A stretch of 64,000 nucleotides of DNA from Mycoplana azooxidifex (GTDB lineage: Bacteria; Pseudomonadota; Alphaproteobacteria; Rhizobiales; Rhizobiaceae): assembly GCF_014196765.1 (NCBI RefSeq), contig NZ_JACIEE010000010.1, forward strand, positions 1 through 64,000. Direction: 5' to 3'. A program made the translations under genes and the position numbers. Shown one piece after another: positions 44,271 to 54,187 of the stretch. The stretch's first letter is position 1. Every line of letters begins with the position of its first letter. The notes beneath the pieces were generated by a model, which saw only the letters and a list, made by a program, of their open reading frames with translations, was not told the DNA's origin and ran no database searches.

Positions 44271-45683
44271 TCACTGGAAGTCGAAAAGGGAGAGGCCGGC
44301 CACCATCTCGTCCAGGCCCAGCGGGCGCGTCACCGGCGGCTCGGCGCGGCCCAGACAGCCCTGCCGCTCGCACAGGCGACAGGCGGCGCCGACGGCCACG
44401 GGCGGCGGCTGCACGGCTTCGCCATAGGCCGTCTCGGCAGCTGCGACGGCATCGCAGCCGAGAAGCAGCGCTGTCCGGCGCACCCGTTCGCCGAAGGCCG
44501 TGTGCGGCCCGTCAAGCGTGCGCGATACGGTGAGAAACGCCGCACCGTCCGGCATCTCGACCCGCTCGGCCAGGACCTGTCCGGGCTGCGCGAACGCCGC
44601 ATGCACGTTGAGCTTCGGACAGCCGCCGCCGAAACGCGCCTGCGGGAAACCCTGCGCGCCGGCCCGGCGCAAACGGTGGCCGGCCACGTCGAGCTCCAGC
44701 AGGAAGAAGGGAGGTGCTGCCTGCCCCGGGCGCTGTAGCATGGTCAGCCGTGTTGCCGCCTGCTCGAAGGAGACGGCAAAGCGCGTGCGCAGGAGGTCGA
44801 TATCGAAGCGCGCGCGCTGGGCGGCAGCCAGGAAAGCGTCATAAGGCATCATCAGAGCGTGCGCCGCGTTGCGCGCGAGTTCGAAGCGGGCGATACGGCG
44901 CGCCTCGTTGCCCGAGAGCGTCAGCCGGTCGAGTTCGGCTGCGATCTCCTCGCGCAGCGCCAGTTGCACCGCCTCCATGGCGATCTCGCGCAACTGGTCA
45001 TGCGCCGACAGGCGCTCCGACAGGAAAAGCCGCATGGAATGGCGGTCGAAGCGGCGGCGCAGCGTCGGCATGGCATGGACCGGCAGCAGGCGCACCACGA
45101 CGCCGTGCTCCTTCTTCAGCCAGGCCTTCAGGGCACCCGCAAGATCGTCGCCCGGGGCCAGCGCCGCATGGAAGGCCTCGGCTGCCGCGTCGATCGCCTC
45201 GAAATAGTTGGACCGTTGCTCCAGCTTCTCGCGCACCTCGTCGATCGGCAGGCGCGCGCCGGCCAGCGAGGTCGCCCTGCCCTCGCGCGACAGGACTTCG
45301 GCGAGATCGGAAAGACGCGAGGCCTGTTCGCGATAGGCGCGGTAGAGCTTGACGATGCCGCCGGCGACGTTGGGGGCGGCATCCGCCACCTCGACCAGTT
45401 CCAGGTCGCCCGGCAGTTCGCCGGACAGCAGGGGATCGGCGAACACTTCCTTCAGTTGGGCGACACTGCCACCGGCCTCGCCCTGCAGGTCCTCCATGTC
45501 GACCTTGTAGACGGAGGCGAGCCGCAACAGGAGCTGCACCGTCAGCGGACGCTGGTTGCGCTCGATCAGGTTGAGATAGGAGGGAGAGATCGACAGCGCC
45601 TCGGCCATGGCGGTCTGGGTCAGGCCGAGGCCGTTGCGGATGCGCCGAACTCTGGGGCCGGCGAAGATCTTGTTCTCAGCCAT
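44271..45683 (-). CDS. XRE-family regulator with ImmA/IrrE-like and ScfR (DUF2083) domains
   Basis: This 470-residue regulator has an N-terminal XRE helix-turn-helix (about 10-65; LGLTQTAMAEALSISPSYLNLIE), an ImmA/IrrE-like middle and a C-terminal DUF2083 domain with a cysteine cluster (ACRLCERQGC near 440). The family includes RamB and ScfR, regulators of acetate, propionate and glyoxylate genes. The HExxH protease motif is absent (FELARNAAHALMMP at the aligned place), so no protease activity is expected. It is divergent from aceA, its likely target. Confidence 0.9.
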   Translation of the reverse strand: MAENKIFAGPRVRRIRNGLGLTQTAMAEALSISPSYLNLIERNQRPLTVQLLLRLASVYKVDMEDLQGEAGGSVAQLKEVFADPLLSGELPGDLELVEVADAAPNVAGGIVKLYRAYREQASRLSDLAEVLSREGRATSLAGARLPIDEVREKLEQRSNYFEAIDAAAEAFHAALAPGDDLAGALKAWLKKEHGVVVRLLPVHAMPTLRRRFDRHSMRLFLSERLSAHDQLREIAMEAVQLALREEIAAELDRLTLSGNEARRIARFELARNAAHALMMPYDAFLAAAQRARFDIDLLRTRFAVSFEQAATRLTMLQRPGQAAPPFFLLELDVAGHRLRRAGAQGFPQARFGGGCPKLNVHAAFAQPGQVLAERVEMPDGAAFLTVSRTLDGPHTAFGERVRRTALLLGCDAVAAAETAYGEAVQPPPVAVGAACRLCERQGCLGRAEPPVTRPLGLDEMVAGLSLFDFQ

Positions 45684-45731
45684 CTGTCAATCCTTTGACA
45701 CCCGCCTGACTCTGGCGCGCCGACAGCGAGT

Positions 45732-45750
45732 TTTACATAATTTACAAATT
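45732..45750. promoter_or_regulatory. Tandem TTTACA repeats upstream of the ScfR-type gene
   Basis: TTTACATAATTTACAAATT contains two TTTACA hexamers nine bases apart, about 50 bases before the regulator start. An inverted copy (TGTAAA, 45839-45844) lies near the aceA promoter. Together they are candidate operator half-sites for the adjacent regulator; this is inferred from position only. Confidence 0.3.
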
Positions 45751-45923
45751 AACAGCGCCGACTTGTCAAGCGCCTCACAGCATAACCCGTTTTGGTCGCT
45801 TGAATAATCGAAAATCCTCGCGCCGTCCCGCGCTGCAATGTAAATATTCAGACATCACAGCGGCGGGGCATACATTCAAGGACACGGCTCCGCCTTTGAC
45901 AGACCGGATGGAGGACAGACAGC

Positions 45924-47213
45924 ATGACCGATTTTTACAATCTCGTTCCCAGCGCGCCTGAGGGCCGCTTCGACGGCATCAGCCGGCCCTATTCGGCAGA
46001 GGACGTGAAGCGCCTGCGCGGCTCCGTCCAGATCCGGCATTCGCTGGCGGAGATGGGGGCGAACCGGTTGTGGCAGCTGATCCACGAGGAGGGTTTCGTC
46101 AATGCGCTCGGCGCGCTTTCGGGCAACCAGGCGATGCAGATGGTTCGCGCCGGGCTGAAGGCGATCTACCTGTCTGGCTGGCAGGTCGCAGCCGACGCCA
46201 ACACGGCCTCGGCCATGTATCCCGACCAGTCGCTCTATCCGGCCAATGCGGCCCCCGAGCTCGCCAAGCGCATCAACCGCACGCTGCAGCGCGCCGACCA
46301 GATCGAGACCTCCGAAGGCAAGGGCCTGTCGGTCGATACCTGGTTTGCGCCGATCGTTGCCGATGCGGAAGCAGGCTTCGGCGGGCCTCTCAACGCCTTC
46401 GAGATCATGAAGGCCTTCATCGAGGCGGGTGCCGCCGGCGTGCACTACGAGGACCAGCTCGCGTCTGAAAAGAAGTGCGGCCACCTCGGCGGCAAGGTGC
46501 TGATCCCGACGGCCGCGCATATCCGCAACCTCAACGCCGCGCGCCTCGCCGCCGACGTCATGGGCACGCCGACGCTCGTGATCGCCCGCACCGATGCGGA
46601 GGCCGCCAAGCTCCTGACGTCGGACATCGACGAGCGCGACCAGCCATTCGTCGACTACGACGCCGGCCGCACGGTCGAGGGCTTCTACCAGGTGAAGAAC
46701 GGGATCGAGCCCTGCATCGCCCGCGCCGTTGCCTACGCGCCGCATTGCGACCTGATCTGGTGCGAGACCTCGAAGCCGGATCTGGAGCAGGCGCGCCGGT
46801 TCGCCGAGGGCGTGCACAAGGCTCATCCGGGCAAGCTGCTGGCCTATAACTGCTCGCCGTCCTTCAACTGGAAGAAACACCTGGACGACGCGACGATCGC
46901 GAAGTTCCAGCGGGAGCTGGGCGCCATGGGCTACAAGTTCCAGTTCATCACGCTCGCCGGCTTCCATCAGCTGAATTTCGGCATGTTCGAGCTGGCGCGC
47001 GGCTACAAGGACCGCCAGATGGCCGCATATTCGGAGCTGCAGGAGGCTGAGTTCGCCGCCGAGGCCAACGGCTATACGGCCACCAAGCACCAGCGCGAGG
47101 TCGGCACCGGCTACTTCGACGCCGTGTCGCTGGCGATTACCGGCGGCCAGTCGTCCACCACGGCGATGAAGGAATCGACCGAGCACGACCAGTTCCGCCC
47201 GGCAGCGGAGTAG
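45924..47213 (+). CDS. aceA: Isocitrate lyase AceA
   Basis: It cleaves isocitrate to succinate and glyoxylate, the first step of the glyoxylate shunt needed for growth on acetate and fatty acids. The 429 residues match the shorter bacterial form. The catalytic motif KKCGH is present with Cys185, and the Mg-binding part [16 protein letters not shown] and the NCSPSFNW segment are intact. It is divergent from an ScfR-type regulator. No malate synthase gene lies in the window. Confidence 0.97.
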   Translation: MTDFYNLVPSAPEGRFDGISRPYSAEDVKRLRGSVQIRHSLAEMGANRLWQLIHEEGFVNALGALSGNQAMQMVRAGLKAIYLSGWQVAADANTASAMYPDQSLYPANAAPELAKRINRTLQRADQIETSEGKGLSVDTWFAPIVADAEAGFGGPLNAFEIMKAFIEAGAAGVHYEDQLASEKKCGHLGGKVLIPTAAHIRNLNAARLAADVMGTPTLVIARTDAEAAKLLTSDIDERDQPFVDYDAGRTVEGFYQVKNGIEPCIARAVAYAPHCDLIWCETSKPDLEQARRFAEGVHKAHPGKLLAYNCSPSFNWKKHLDDATIAKFQRELGAMGYKFQFITLAGFHQLNFGMFELARGYKDRQMAAYSELQEAEFAAEANGYTATKHQREVGTGYFDAVSLAITGGQSSTTAMKESTEHDQFRPAAE

Positions 47214-47231
47214 CCTGAAGCATCGCGCAGA

Positions 47232-47265
47232 TGCCCCTCACGTGGCGGCAGCCGAATGAGGGGCA
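47232..47265. repeat. Short palindromic repeat copy downstream of aceA
   Basis: TGCCCCTCA and TGAGGGGCA form a nine-base stem around GGCGGCAGCCGAA. The right arm shares GGCGGCAGCCG-ATGAGGGGC with the larger palindrome at 62901-63092, so this looks like a truncated copy of the same rhizobial repeat. Confidence 0.65.
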
Positions 47266-47312
47266 AGGCCAAGGAATTTTCGTTCAAGAACCCCGTAAAG
47301 AGGAGAAATGCC

Positions 47313-47552
47313 ATGACCGTCCAGACCCGCGTCAAGGAAAGAGCAGAAGAGCAGTCGTCGGCGATGTCGCCCGACCAGCAGGCGATGATCCGCATGGTGG
47401 CCAACGACCTCCACCGCCTGAACCATGCCGTCATGAAGGCTGTCGAGGCCGGCGTCTCGGTCGAGCTCGTCCGCTCCGCGCGCCATCACGGCGGCGATGG
47501 AAACTGGGGTGACTTGCTCATCCCGGTCATCGTCACCCAGGGCAGAGCGTAG
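47313..47552 (+). CDS. Conserved hypothetical 79-residue protein downstream of aceA
   Basis: The ATG at 47313 is preceded by AGAGGAG about seven bases upstream. The product is soluble and probably helical: charged N-terminus (TRVKERAEEQS), MVANDLHRLNHAVMKAVEAG in the middle and SARHHGGDGNWGDLLIPVI at the end. I do not recognise a characterised family. It follows aceA by 99 bases on the same strand and ends at a strong hairpin, so it may be cotranscribed with aceA. Confidence 0.75.
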   Translation: MTVQTRVKERAEEQSSAMSPDQQAMIRMVANDLHRLNHAVMKAVEAGVSVELVRSARHHGGDGNWGDLLIPVIVTQGRA

Positions 47553-47596
47553 AGCGACGCGGACGGTCGCCGGGTGTCCGCCCCGGCAACCGCCAG

Positions 47597-47626
47597 GAGG
47601 GGCCGGTGGCGACACCGGCCCCTCTT
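47597..47626 (+). terminator. Hairpin terminator after the small gene downstream of aceA
   Basis: A 12-base perfect stem (GAGGGGCCGGTG / CACCGGCCCCTC) with loop GCGA is followed by TTGC. The stem is very strong although the T run is short. Confidence 0.65.
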
Positions 47627-47772
47627 GCATGCGCATCACGGGGATGCGCTTTCTCCTGTCGGCCACGCAATCAGCGGTTCATTGACAAAGCATTCCGATC
47701 CTGCACTTTCCGATTGCGCAATGCGTTAGATGGCACTTAAATGCGGTTGTGCCATGGAGTGGGGAGCTCGCG

Positions 47773-48873
47773 GTGCAAAATGGGGTTGCCGGTCGATCGG
47801 AACTGACGGATCTCGTCTACGGAAGCCTGTTCGGCGAATGCAGCTGGCAGCACTTCATGGACCGGCTAGCCACGACGCTGCCGAACGGAAAATCAGCGTT
47901 CCACTACCAGGACCTGACCTCTCCTTTGGCGCAGGTCGGACTCGTCTCCGGTTTCGGCAACGACGAAGTCGAGCAATTCCACAATCACTACGCCGCCGTG
48001 AACCCCTGGATACCGCGCACGATGCTCGTTCCAGTCGGCCGGGGCATGACGGGAGAAAGTATTTTCCCCCGCGAGGAACTGGCCAGGACGGAGTTCTACA
48101 ACGACTGGCTGAAGCGGCAGACAGGCTGCGAGACGGCAATCGGCGTCACCATCCTGCGAGATTCGAGCAGGACCTTCATCCTCTCCACCTGCACCTCGTC
48201 GACGGATCCCGCGTTCAACCACGAGGCGGCGGGGCTCTACACGCACCTTTCGCCGCATCTCAGGCGGGCCGTCGACTTCATCCGCAGGGGCGAGTTCGCG
48301 ACAGGCGAAAGACAGACCGGACAGTCGCTGTTCGACGCCATCGGCGCCGGCCTGTTCCATGTCTCGGAGACGGGTGGCATCCGGTCGATGAACGAGCGCG
48401 CCCGGCGGATGATCGAGGACGGCGCACCCGTGCGCCTCGGGACGAACGGCCGGATCGCGATCACCGACCCGCGGGCGGCCGAGACCCTGCAGTTCCTGCT
48501 GTCGCGGCAGGGCGTGCAGGTGGAGCCCTATCTTGCGACCTTGAAGGCGACCGACGGCAGCGCCCACCGGCTGACGCTGGTTCGCCTGACGTCCGAGCCC
48601 ATGACCGAATTCCTGAACGGCCCCACCGTGGCGATCATCATCGAGCCGATGACGGATTTCAGTGAACCGCGCAGCGAGCGCCTCCAGGCGAACTACAAGC
48701 TGACGCCGAAGGAAGCGCGGATCGCCGCTGCGATCGCAGCCGGGCTTTCGCTGCGGGAAATCGCCGACAGCGATGGCGTCAGCTATGAGACCGTCCGCTC
48801 GCACGTGAAGAACATCTACGGCAAGATGGAGGTCAGTTCGCAGGCCTCGCTGGTCGCGCGCCTGCTGCGGTGA
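47773..48873 (+). CDS. LuxR-family transcriptional regulator (PAS-like sensor, C-terminal HTH)
   Basis: This regulator has 366 residues. The C-terminal LuxR-type HTH is clear (LTPKEARIAAAIAAGLSLREIA, then VSYETVRSHVKNIYGKM, about 305-366). The N-terminal 280 residues are not an AHL domain; they look like a divergent PAS-type sensor starting ELTDLVYGSLFGECSWQHFMDRL. The GTG at 47773 has GGGGAG six bases upstream and is preferred to the GTG at 47749. The target is unknown; no obvious partner is adjacent. Confidence 0.85.
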   Translation: MQNGVAGRSELTDLVYGSLFGECSWQHFMDRLATTLPNGKSAFHYQDLTSPLAQVGLVSGFGNDEVEQFHNHYAAVNPWIPRTMLVPVGRGMTGESIFPREELARTEFYNDWLKRQTGCETAIGVTILRDSSRTFILSTCTSSTDPAFNHEAAGLYTHLSPHLRRAVDFIRRGEFATGERQTGQSLFDAIGAGLFHVSETGGIRSMNERARRMIEDGAPVRLGTNGRIAITDPRAAETLQFLLSRQGVQVEPYLATLKATDGSAHRLTLVRLTSEPMTEFLNGPTVAIIIEPMTDFSEPRSERLQANYKLTPKEARIAAAIAAGLSLREIADSDGVSYETVRSHVKNIYGKMEVSSQASLVARLLR

Positions 48874-48922
48874 CATCGAAGGGACCGGCCCCTCCGGCGC
48901 GCCGTTGCTGACGCACAAGGAA

Positions 48923-48949
48923 AAGCCCGGCGGGATAGCCGGGCTTCTT
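48923..48949 (+). terminator. Terminator after the LuxR-family gene
   Basis: A nine-base stem (AAGCCCGGC / GCCGGGCTT) with a six-base loop is followed by CTTCC. It also lies downstream of the convergent chemoreceptor gene. Confidence 0.65.
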
Positions 48950-49011
48950 CCATTTCATAACGGGCTAGCAATACCGATCGAGGCTGCCGGTCGTGATTTC
49001 AGGTCGCCGCT

Positions 49012-50847
49012 TCAGGCGGCCTGGCGAAGCCGTTCGGCCCCCGCGCCGAGGCGGAAGCGGTCGACCAGCGCCATCAGTGCGTCGGCCTCGGTGGCGAGCT
49101 GGCGGCTCGCCTGCGTCGTCTGTTCGACCATCGCGGCGTTCTGCTGGGTCATCTGGTCCATCTGGTTGACCGACGTGTTGACCTCCTGGAGTGCGGCCGA
49201 CTGGTCGCGGCTGGCCGTGGCGATCGTTTCTACATGCTGGCTCATGGCAGCGACCTGGGAACTGATGGTGGCGAGCACCGCACCCGTCTCCTGGACGAGC
49301 CGCGAGCCGGCGCCGACCTCATGGGTCGACTTCTCGATCAGCGACTTGATCTCGCGGGCGGCGTCTGCGGAGCGCTGCGCCAGTTCGCGGACTTCCTGTG
49401 CGACGACCGCAAAACCCTTGCCCGCCTCGCCGGCGCGCGCGGCCTCGATGCCCGCATTCAGCGCCAGCAGGTTGGTCTGGAAGGCGATGTCGTCGATGAC
49501 CTCGATGATCTGCTCGATCTGGCGGGAGGCATCCTCGATCCGGCCCATGGCGGAAATGGCGCTGGTGACGACGGTGCTGGAGTTGTCGGCGCTCTTCCTG
49601 GTTTCGCCGGCCTTCTGGTTGGCTTCCTGCGCACGCTCGGCGGAGGAGCGGACGGTCACGGTGATCTCCTCGACGGCGGCTGCCGTCTCCTCAAGGGAAG
49701 AGGCCTGGGTTTCGGTTCGCCTGGACAGCGAATCGGCCGATTGCAGCATCTCGCCGCCGCTGCGCTGGATCGACTGCGCATTGGCGCGGATCTGCAAAAG
49801 CGTGTCCTGCAGGCGTACGAGCGAGGTGTTGAAGTCGCGGCGCAGGTCGTCCAGCCTGCCGCCGAACGGCGTGTCGATCTGCCGTGACAGGTCTCCCTGC
49901 GCCAGGCGGCCGAGGCCCTGGGCGAGCGCGTCGACGGCGAAGGCGATCTGCCGGTCCGTCTCCTGCTTCTCGCTGTCGGACTGTGCGCGTTCCCGGGCAG
50001 CTTCCTGCTGCTGTTCGGACGCCTCGCGCTCGACTGCGATCTTGCGCAGGGCATTGTCGCGGAACACTTCGAGCGCGCGGCCGATCTGCCCGAATTCGTT
50101 GGCGCGGTCGCGACAGGGAACCTCCGCTTCGAGACGGCCGTCGGCGATGTCGCGAACGGCGGCGATCAGCGATTTCAGCGGGCGGACCGAGAAGCGGACG
50201 GCGACATAGGACAGCGTGCCGAAGATCGCAAGCGCAACCAGGCCGGCAATCACAGCCATGATCTGCAACTCATGGATCTTCGCGTAGTAGACCTCCATCG
50301 GGATGCCGATGAACATCAGGCCGACATTGACGCCGGCTGCGGACTTGACCGGGACATAGCCGGTCATGAACTGGCGGCCGAAGAGCTCCGCCGGGCCGTA
50401 GAACGCCTCGCCCCTTGCCAGCACCGCCTGGGCGGGATGGTCGGCTGCGAGCCTGGTGCCGACGGCGCGGCTGCCGTCCTCCTTCTTCACGTTCGTGGAG
50501 ACGCGGACGTAGTCCGCCCCCTCCTTGCGGAAGATGGTCGCGACGCCGGCGATCGACTGGGCGGTGCGGTCGACGAGCGCATGATCGGTGAAATCGGGGA
50601 CGGATTCGGCGGTCGCCGAGACGAGGCGGTTGTCCGTCACGTCGATCTGGGAGCCGTCGATCACGCCGGCGTAGAGAACCGCCATGCTGCGGCTTGCGTC
50701 GCGGGCATTGTTGCCGGCCTCCTGCAGCACGTACTGGCGGAGATTGTAGTGCATGACGCCGACGATCACCGCACCGCTCAGAAAGATCAGTGCGATCGTC
50801 ATTGCCACATACTGGGCGGCTATGGAGGTCTTGAGCATGCGAAACAT
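49012..50847 (-). CDS. Methyl-accepting chemotaxis protein with single-Cache-type sensor
   Basis: This 611-residue chemoreceptor has TM1 at about 12-32, a periplasmic domain (about 33-193) that looks like the Cache_3/Cache_2 type ([37 protein letters not shown]), and TM2 at about 194-216. A HAMP region (about 217-270) and the signalling domain follow, with hairpin tip [16 protein letters not shown]. No CheR-binding pentapeptide is seen at the C-terminus. Cache sensors of this type often bind small carboxylates, but the ligand here is unknown. The next gene is a second receptor with a nearly identical signalling domain. Confidence 0.92.
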   Translation of the reverse strand: MFRMLKTSIAAQYVAMTIALIFLSGAVIVGVMHYNLRQYVLQEAGNNARDASRSMAVLYAGVIDGSQIDVTDNRLVSATAESVPDFTDHALVDRTAQSIAGVATIFRKEGADYVRVSTNVKKEDGSRAVGTRLAADHPAQAVLARGEAFYGPAELFGRQFMTGYVPVKSAAGVNVGLMFIGIPMEVYYAKIHELQIMAVIAGLVALAIFGTLSYVAVRFSVRPLKSLIAAVRDIADGRLEAEVPCRDRANEFGQIGRALEVFRDNALRKIAVEREASEQQQEAARERAQSDSEKQETDRQIAFAVDALAQGLGRLAQGDLSRQIDTPFGGRLDDLRRDFNTSLVRLQDTLLQIRANAQSIQRSGGEMLQSADSLSRRTETQASSLEETAAAVEEITVTVRSSAERAQEANQKAGETRKSADNSSTVVTSAISAMGRIEDASRQIEQIIEVIDDIAFQTNLLALNAGIEAARAGEAGKGFAVVAQEVRELAQRSADAAREIKSLIEKSTHEVGAGSRLVQETGAVLATISSQVAAMSQHVETIATASRDQSAALQEVNTSVNQMDQMTQQNAAMVEQTTQASRQLATEADALMALVDRFRLGAGAERLRQAA

Positions 50848-50957
50848 TGGCGTCTCCTATATTCCAGGAGGCCAGTTTAGAATTGACTTGATAATAAAAT
50901 CTGAAACTTAGGCGAATTGTCTGATAAATTGCAATTTTTGTCCGTCACACGGGCCGG

Positions 50958-50983
50958 TACAGGCCCGGCAAGCCGGGCCTGTA
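50958..50983 (-). terminator. Hairpin after the HBM-type chemoreceptor gene
   Basis: A 12-base stem (TACAGGCCCGGC / GCCGGGCCTGTA) with loop AA lies just beyond the stop codon at 50999, between the two chemoreceptor genes. CACAC and GTGTG extend the stem after an internal bulge. Confidence 0.6.
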
Positions 50984-50998
50984 GTGTGAGGCTTTCGC

Positions 50999-53530
50999 TC
51001 AGGCGGCCTCGTAGCGATCGCCTTCATCGGCTGCAGATGCCTCCAGGCGGAACTGCTGGACAAGCATGGTCAGCGTGTCGGCCTCGCTGGCAAGCTGACG
51101 GCAGGCGACGGTCGTGGTCTCCACCATCGCGGCGTTCTGCTGGGTCATCTGGTCCATCTGGTTGACCGAGCCGTTGACCTCATTCAGCGCGGTCGCCTGA
51201 TCGCGGCTGGCCGTTGCCATCATATCGACATGGTGGCTGACGGTGACGATCTGCTGGCTGATCGAGGCCAGGACGGCCCCGGTATCCTGCACCAGGCGGG
51301 CACCGTTGCTGACTTCCTGCGTCGACTTGTTGATGAGCCCCTTGATCTCGCGGGCGGCATCGGCGGAACGCTGTGCCAGCTCGCGCACTTCCTGGGCGAC
51401 GACGGCAAAGCCCTTGCCCGCATCGCCGGCACGTGCGGCCTCGATGCCGGCGTTCAAGGCGAGCAGGTTGGTCTGAAAGGCGATGTCGTCGATCACCTCG
51501 ATGATCTGCTCGATCTGGCGCGCAGCGGCCTCGATCCGACCCATGGCATCGATGGCGCTGCCGACCACGGCGGCGGAGCTGTCGGCGCTGCGCTTGGTCT
51601 CGACCACGACTGCGTTTGCCTCGGTCGCCCGCTCGGCGGAAGACCTGACGGTAACCGTGATCTCGTCGACGGCGGCCGCCGTTTCTTCGAGCGATGCCGC
51701 CTGCGCTTCGGTCCGCTTGGAGAGCTGGTCGGCGGAGGAACGCAGTTCCGTACCGTTCTGCTGGATCGACAGGGCGTTGTGGCGGATCTGCCCCAGCGTG
51801 TCCTGAAGGCGGGCGAGAGAGGCGTTGAAGTCCTGGCGCAACTGCTCAAGCCGGCCGGTGAAGGGCGTCTCGATCTGTCGGGACAGATCCCCCTGCGCAA
51901 GCCGGCCAAGACCGGCCGCGAGCGCGTCGACGGCAAAGTCGATCTGGCGATCGAGCTCGCGCTTCTCGGCATCGTTTCTGGCGCGGTCGGCTTCGGCGAC
52001 CGTGCGGTGCTCCTCGCTCTCCGCCTCGATGCGGATTTTCGACAGCGCGTTCTCCTTGAACACGTCGAGCGCACGGGCCATGTCGCCGATCTCGTCGCGG
52101 CGAGCCCCACCATCGATGGCGGTGTCGAGCATGCCGTCGGCGATCCGGCGCATCGCCGCGGTGATCTGGCCGATGGGACCCTTCAGCGTCAGGACGAGGG
52201 CGCCGCCGGCAAGAACCGCGATCACGATGCCCGCGATCGTCGTCAGCACCGAGATCTGGTTGGCCTGGTCGCGCTCGACGGAGGCATGGGCTTTCTGGTT
52301 TTCGGCAAAGGCGGTCAGCTGGTTCCAGATGCTGTCGATCTCGGCGGCGGCAGCGGTGAACTCGGACTCGCGTTGATGGCTGATGTCGACGAGCGCGGCG
52401 CTGTCAGCATCCATGCCGTCGATGATGGGCTTGAGCGTGGTGTTGAGCCTGGCGAAGAACTCGATGTCGCCGGCGGTGACGGAGAGGCCCTCAAGGTTCT
52501 GACGCAGCATGGTGAACTGCTGGGCGATCTGGGCCTGGCCCTGCTTGTTCGCATTCTCCAGGAAGCCGGCGGCGGCGATGCGGATCGAGTAGATCGCGTT
52601 GACCAGTTCGCGCGTGCTCGCAAGCGCCGCGGTCGACTTCAGCAGCGCCTCGTCGAGCCTTGAGAAGGTCATCGTCGCATCGCGCATCTTCACGCCGGCT
52701 GCAGCCTGCAACTGGATGCTCGTCTGGCGGAAGCGCGTGACGAGGCGGCCGATTGCCGTCGCATTTTCCTCGCTGACGTTACCGCTCGTGGCCAGCGCGC
52801 CGATTTCCGCGATCGTCTTCTGGAATGTGTCGAGGACAGCCTTCTGGTTGTCCGGCAAGCTCATGCGTATGCTGTTCGCCAGTGTCTCGAGACCGCCTCG
52901 CTTGTCGGCGGCCAACTTCACCTTGGCCTCTGGCGCAGGTGCCTTGGAAAAGGCGGAACTGAAGGCGTTCAGTTCGTCGCTGGCACCTTTCAGCCGTTCG
53001 GCTTCGCGCATCAGGGTCTTGGCGGCATCCTCGTCGGAACGCACGGAAAGCTCCATGGTGCTCGCCGCGTCGAGGATCCTCATCTGCTCGCCGAACAGAC
53101 TGCGCAGGCCCTTCTGCATCGACTGTCGCAGCGAGACTTCGTTCTCGTAGAGCGTCCAGAGCTGGCCGACGCGCTCGCCGATCCTGGCGCTGCCGTCGAC
53201 GGCCTGCTGGAGTTGGTTGCGCCCCTCCTCGTCGGTGACCTGGGAAAGCGTGTCCGCAAGCACGTCCTGCTGTGCAGCGATCTTCTCGACGACGGCGCCG
53301 CGCGTCTCTTCCGACGTGTTCTGGAGGAAGCCGTTCATTCCCGCATAGACGTCCTTGAAACCGCTCAGCGATTGCAGGACGCTGTTGGAAATCTCCATCC
53401 TGCCTTGCAGCAGGCCAGAAGCATAAAGCCCGGTCAGGCCGACGGCGCTGATGCTGACGACAAATGGAAGGATGAACAGAACGACTTTCGTCTGGATCTT
53501 GAAGCGGGCAAGAACCCGGTCGATTAACAT
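50999..53530 (-). CDS. Methyl-accepting chemotaxis protein with large helical periplasmic domain
   Basis: The receptor has 843 residues from the ATG at 53530 (MLIDRVLARFKIQTK). TM1 is at about 18-38 and TM2 at about 427-448. The periplasmic part of nearly 390 residues is almost wholly helical (many Gln/Leu/Ala heptads), as in HBM-type or McpZ-like receptors. HAMP and the signalling domain follow, with the same [16 protein letters not shown] tip as the neighbour; their signalling domains look like recent duplicates. The ORF can be extended upstream to 53713 but without a convincing signal or start. Ligand unknown. Confidence 0.9.
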   Translation of the reverse strand: MLIDRVLARFKIQTKVVLFILPFVVSISAVGLTGLYASGLLQGRMEISNSVLQSLSGFKDVYAGMNGFLQNTSEETRGAVVEKIAAQQDVLADTLSQVTDEEGRNQLQQAVDGSARIGERVGQLWTLYENEVSLRQSMQKGLRSLFGEQMRILDAASTMELSVRSDEDAAKTLMREAERLKGASDELNAFSSAFSKAPAPEAKVKLAADKRGGLETLANSIRMSLPDNQKAVLDTFQKTIAEIGALATSGNVSEENATAIGRLVTRFRQTSIQLQAAAGVKMRDATMTFSRLDEALLKSTAALASTRELVNAIYSIRIAAAGFLENANKQGQAQIAQQFTMLRQNLEGLSVTAGDIEFFARLNTTLKPIIDGMDADSAALVDISHQRESEFTAAAAEIDSIWNQLTAFAENQKAHASVERDQANQISVLTTIAGIVIAVLAGGALVLTLKGPIGQITAAMRRIADGMLDTAIDGGARRDEIGDMARALDVFKENALSKIRIEAESEEHRTVAEADRARNDAEKRELDRQIDFAVDALAAGLGRLAQGDLSRQIETPFTGRLEQLRQDFNASLARLQDTLGQIRHNALSIQQNGTELRSSADQLSKRTEAQAASLEETAAAVDEITVTVRSSAERATEANAVVVETKRSADSSAAVVGSAIDAMGRIEAAARQIEQIIEVIDDIAFQTNLLALNAGIEAARAGDAGKGFAVVAQEVRELAQRSADAAREIKGLINKSTQEVSNGARLVQDTGAVLASISQQIVTVSHHVDMMATASRDQATALNEVNGSVNQMDQMTQQNAAMVETTTVACRQLASEADTLTMLVQQFRLEASAADEGDRYEAA

Positions 53531-53806
53531 CGGGGCAACACTCCGTGCGAGCGACCGCCTCCCTGCCCACCTGATGTGAGTCTCCCAAGGGCCGGTCCGC
53601 CGAAACTGCATTGGATTGATACGGATTTTCGCCGTGTGGCCCCGGACGCACTCATTGCATGACCGCAGCACGATCTTTCGTGCACACGGTCCGGGCCAAT
53701 ATCCCGTGATCATCAGCGGGAAGCTTTAAAAAACTTCGAACTTTCTCACTAATTCCTAATACTCGATCACTTTTTTGTCGTACGGGCGACAACCGTGGCG
53801 AGGCGC

Positions 53807-53959
53807 TCAGTAAAGGCTTGCCAGCGAGAGTGCGATCCCCGCCAGGAGCAGGGAGGCCGCGGCGCAGTTGGCGGCGATGGCGATCATGCGGCGGCGGCTT
53901 TCCTCGGCGGCTGCGATTGCGATCGCGCGGGCGACGGGGCGGCGGTGAACTGCGGGCAT
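53807..53959 (-). CDS. Hypothetical 50-residue single-pass membrane protein
   Basis: From the ATG at 53959 the product is a basic N-terminus (MPAVHRRPVARAIAIAAAEE, SRRR) followed by one hydrophobic helix (about 28-47; AANCAAASLLLAGIALSLA). GGAG sits seven bases before the ATG. It lies upstream of and on the same strand as the second chemoreceptor, with a gap of about 276 bases. No family is recognised. Confidence 0.5.
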   Translation of the reverse strand: MPAVHRRPVARAIAIAAAEESRRRMIAIAANCAAASLLLAGIALSLASLY

Positions 53960-54187
53960 GGCAAGACTCCGGTTACGAGCTACGGGAATCCCGGTTGATC
54001 CGGCCAGCCGGCCCACATCATGTTGTTTCAACCGCTCCGCGTGGGACCAAACATCGGCTCCACGAACGGCGGAAACGCCGGCTTGCAGGCAGGATCAGCC
54101 CGTACCTCTTAATGAAGGGTAAAGCCTGCCGCGTCCTCGCGCGAGCCCTACTTTCGCATGGCTAATACAAGCTTTCCGCGCCCGGCG

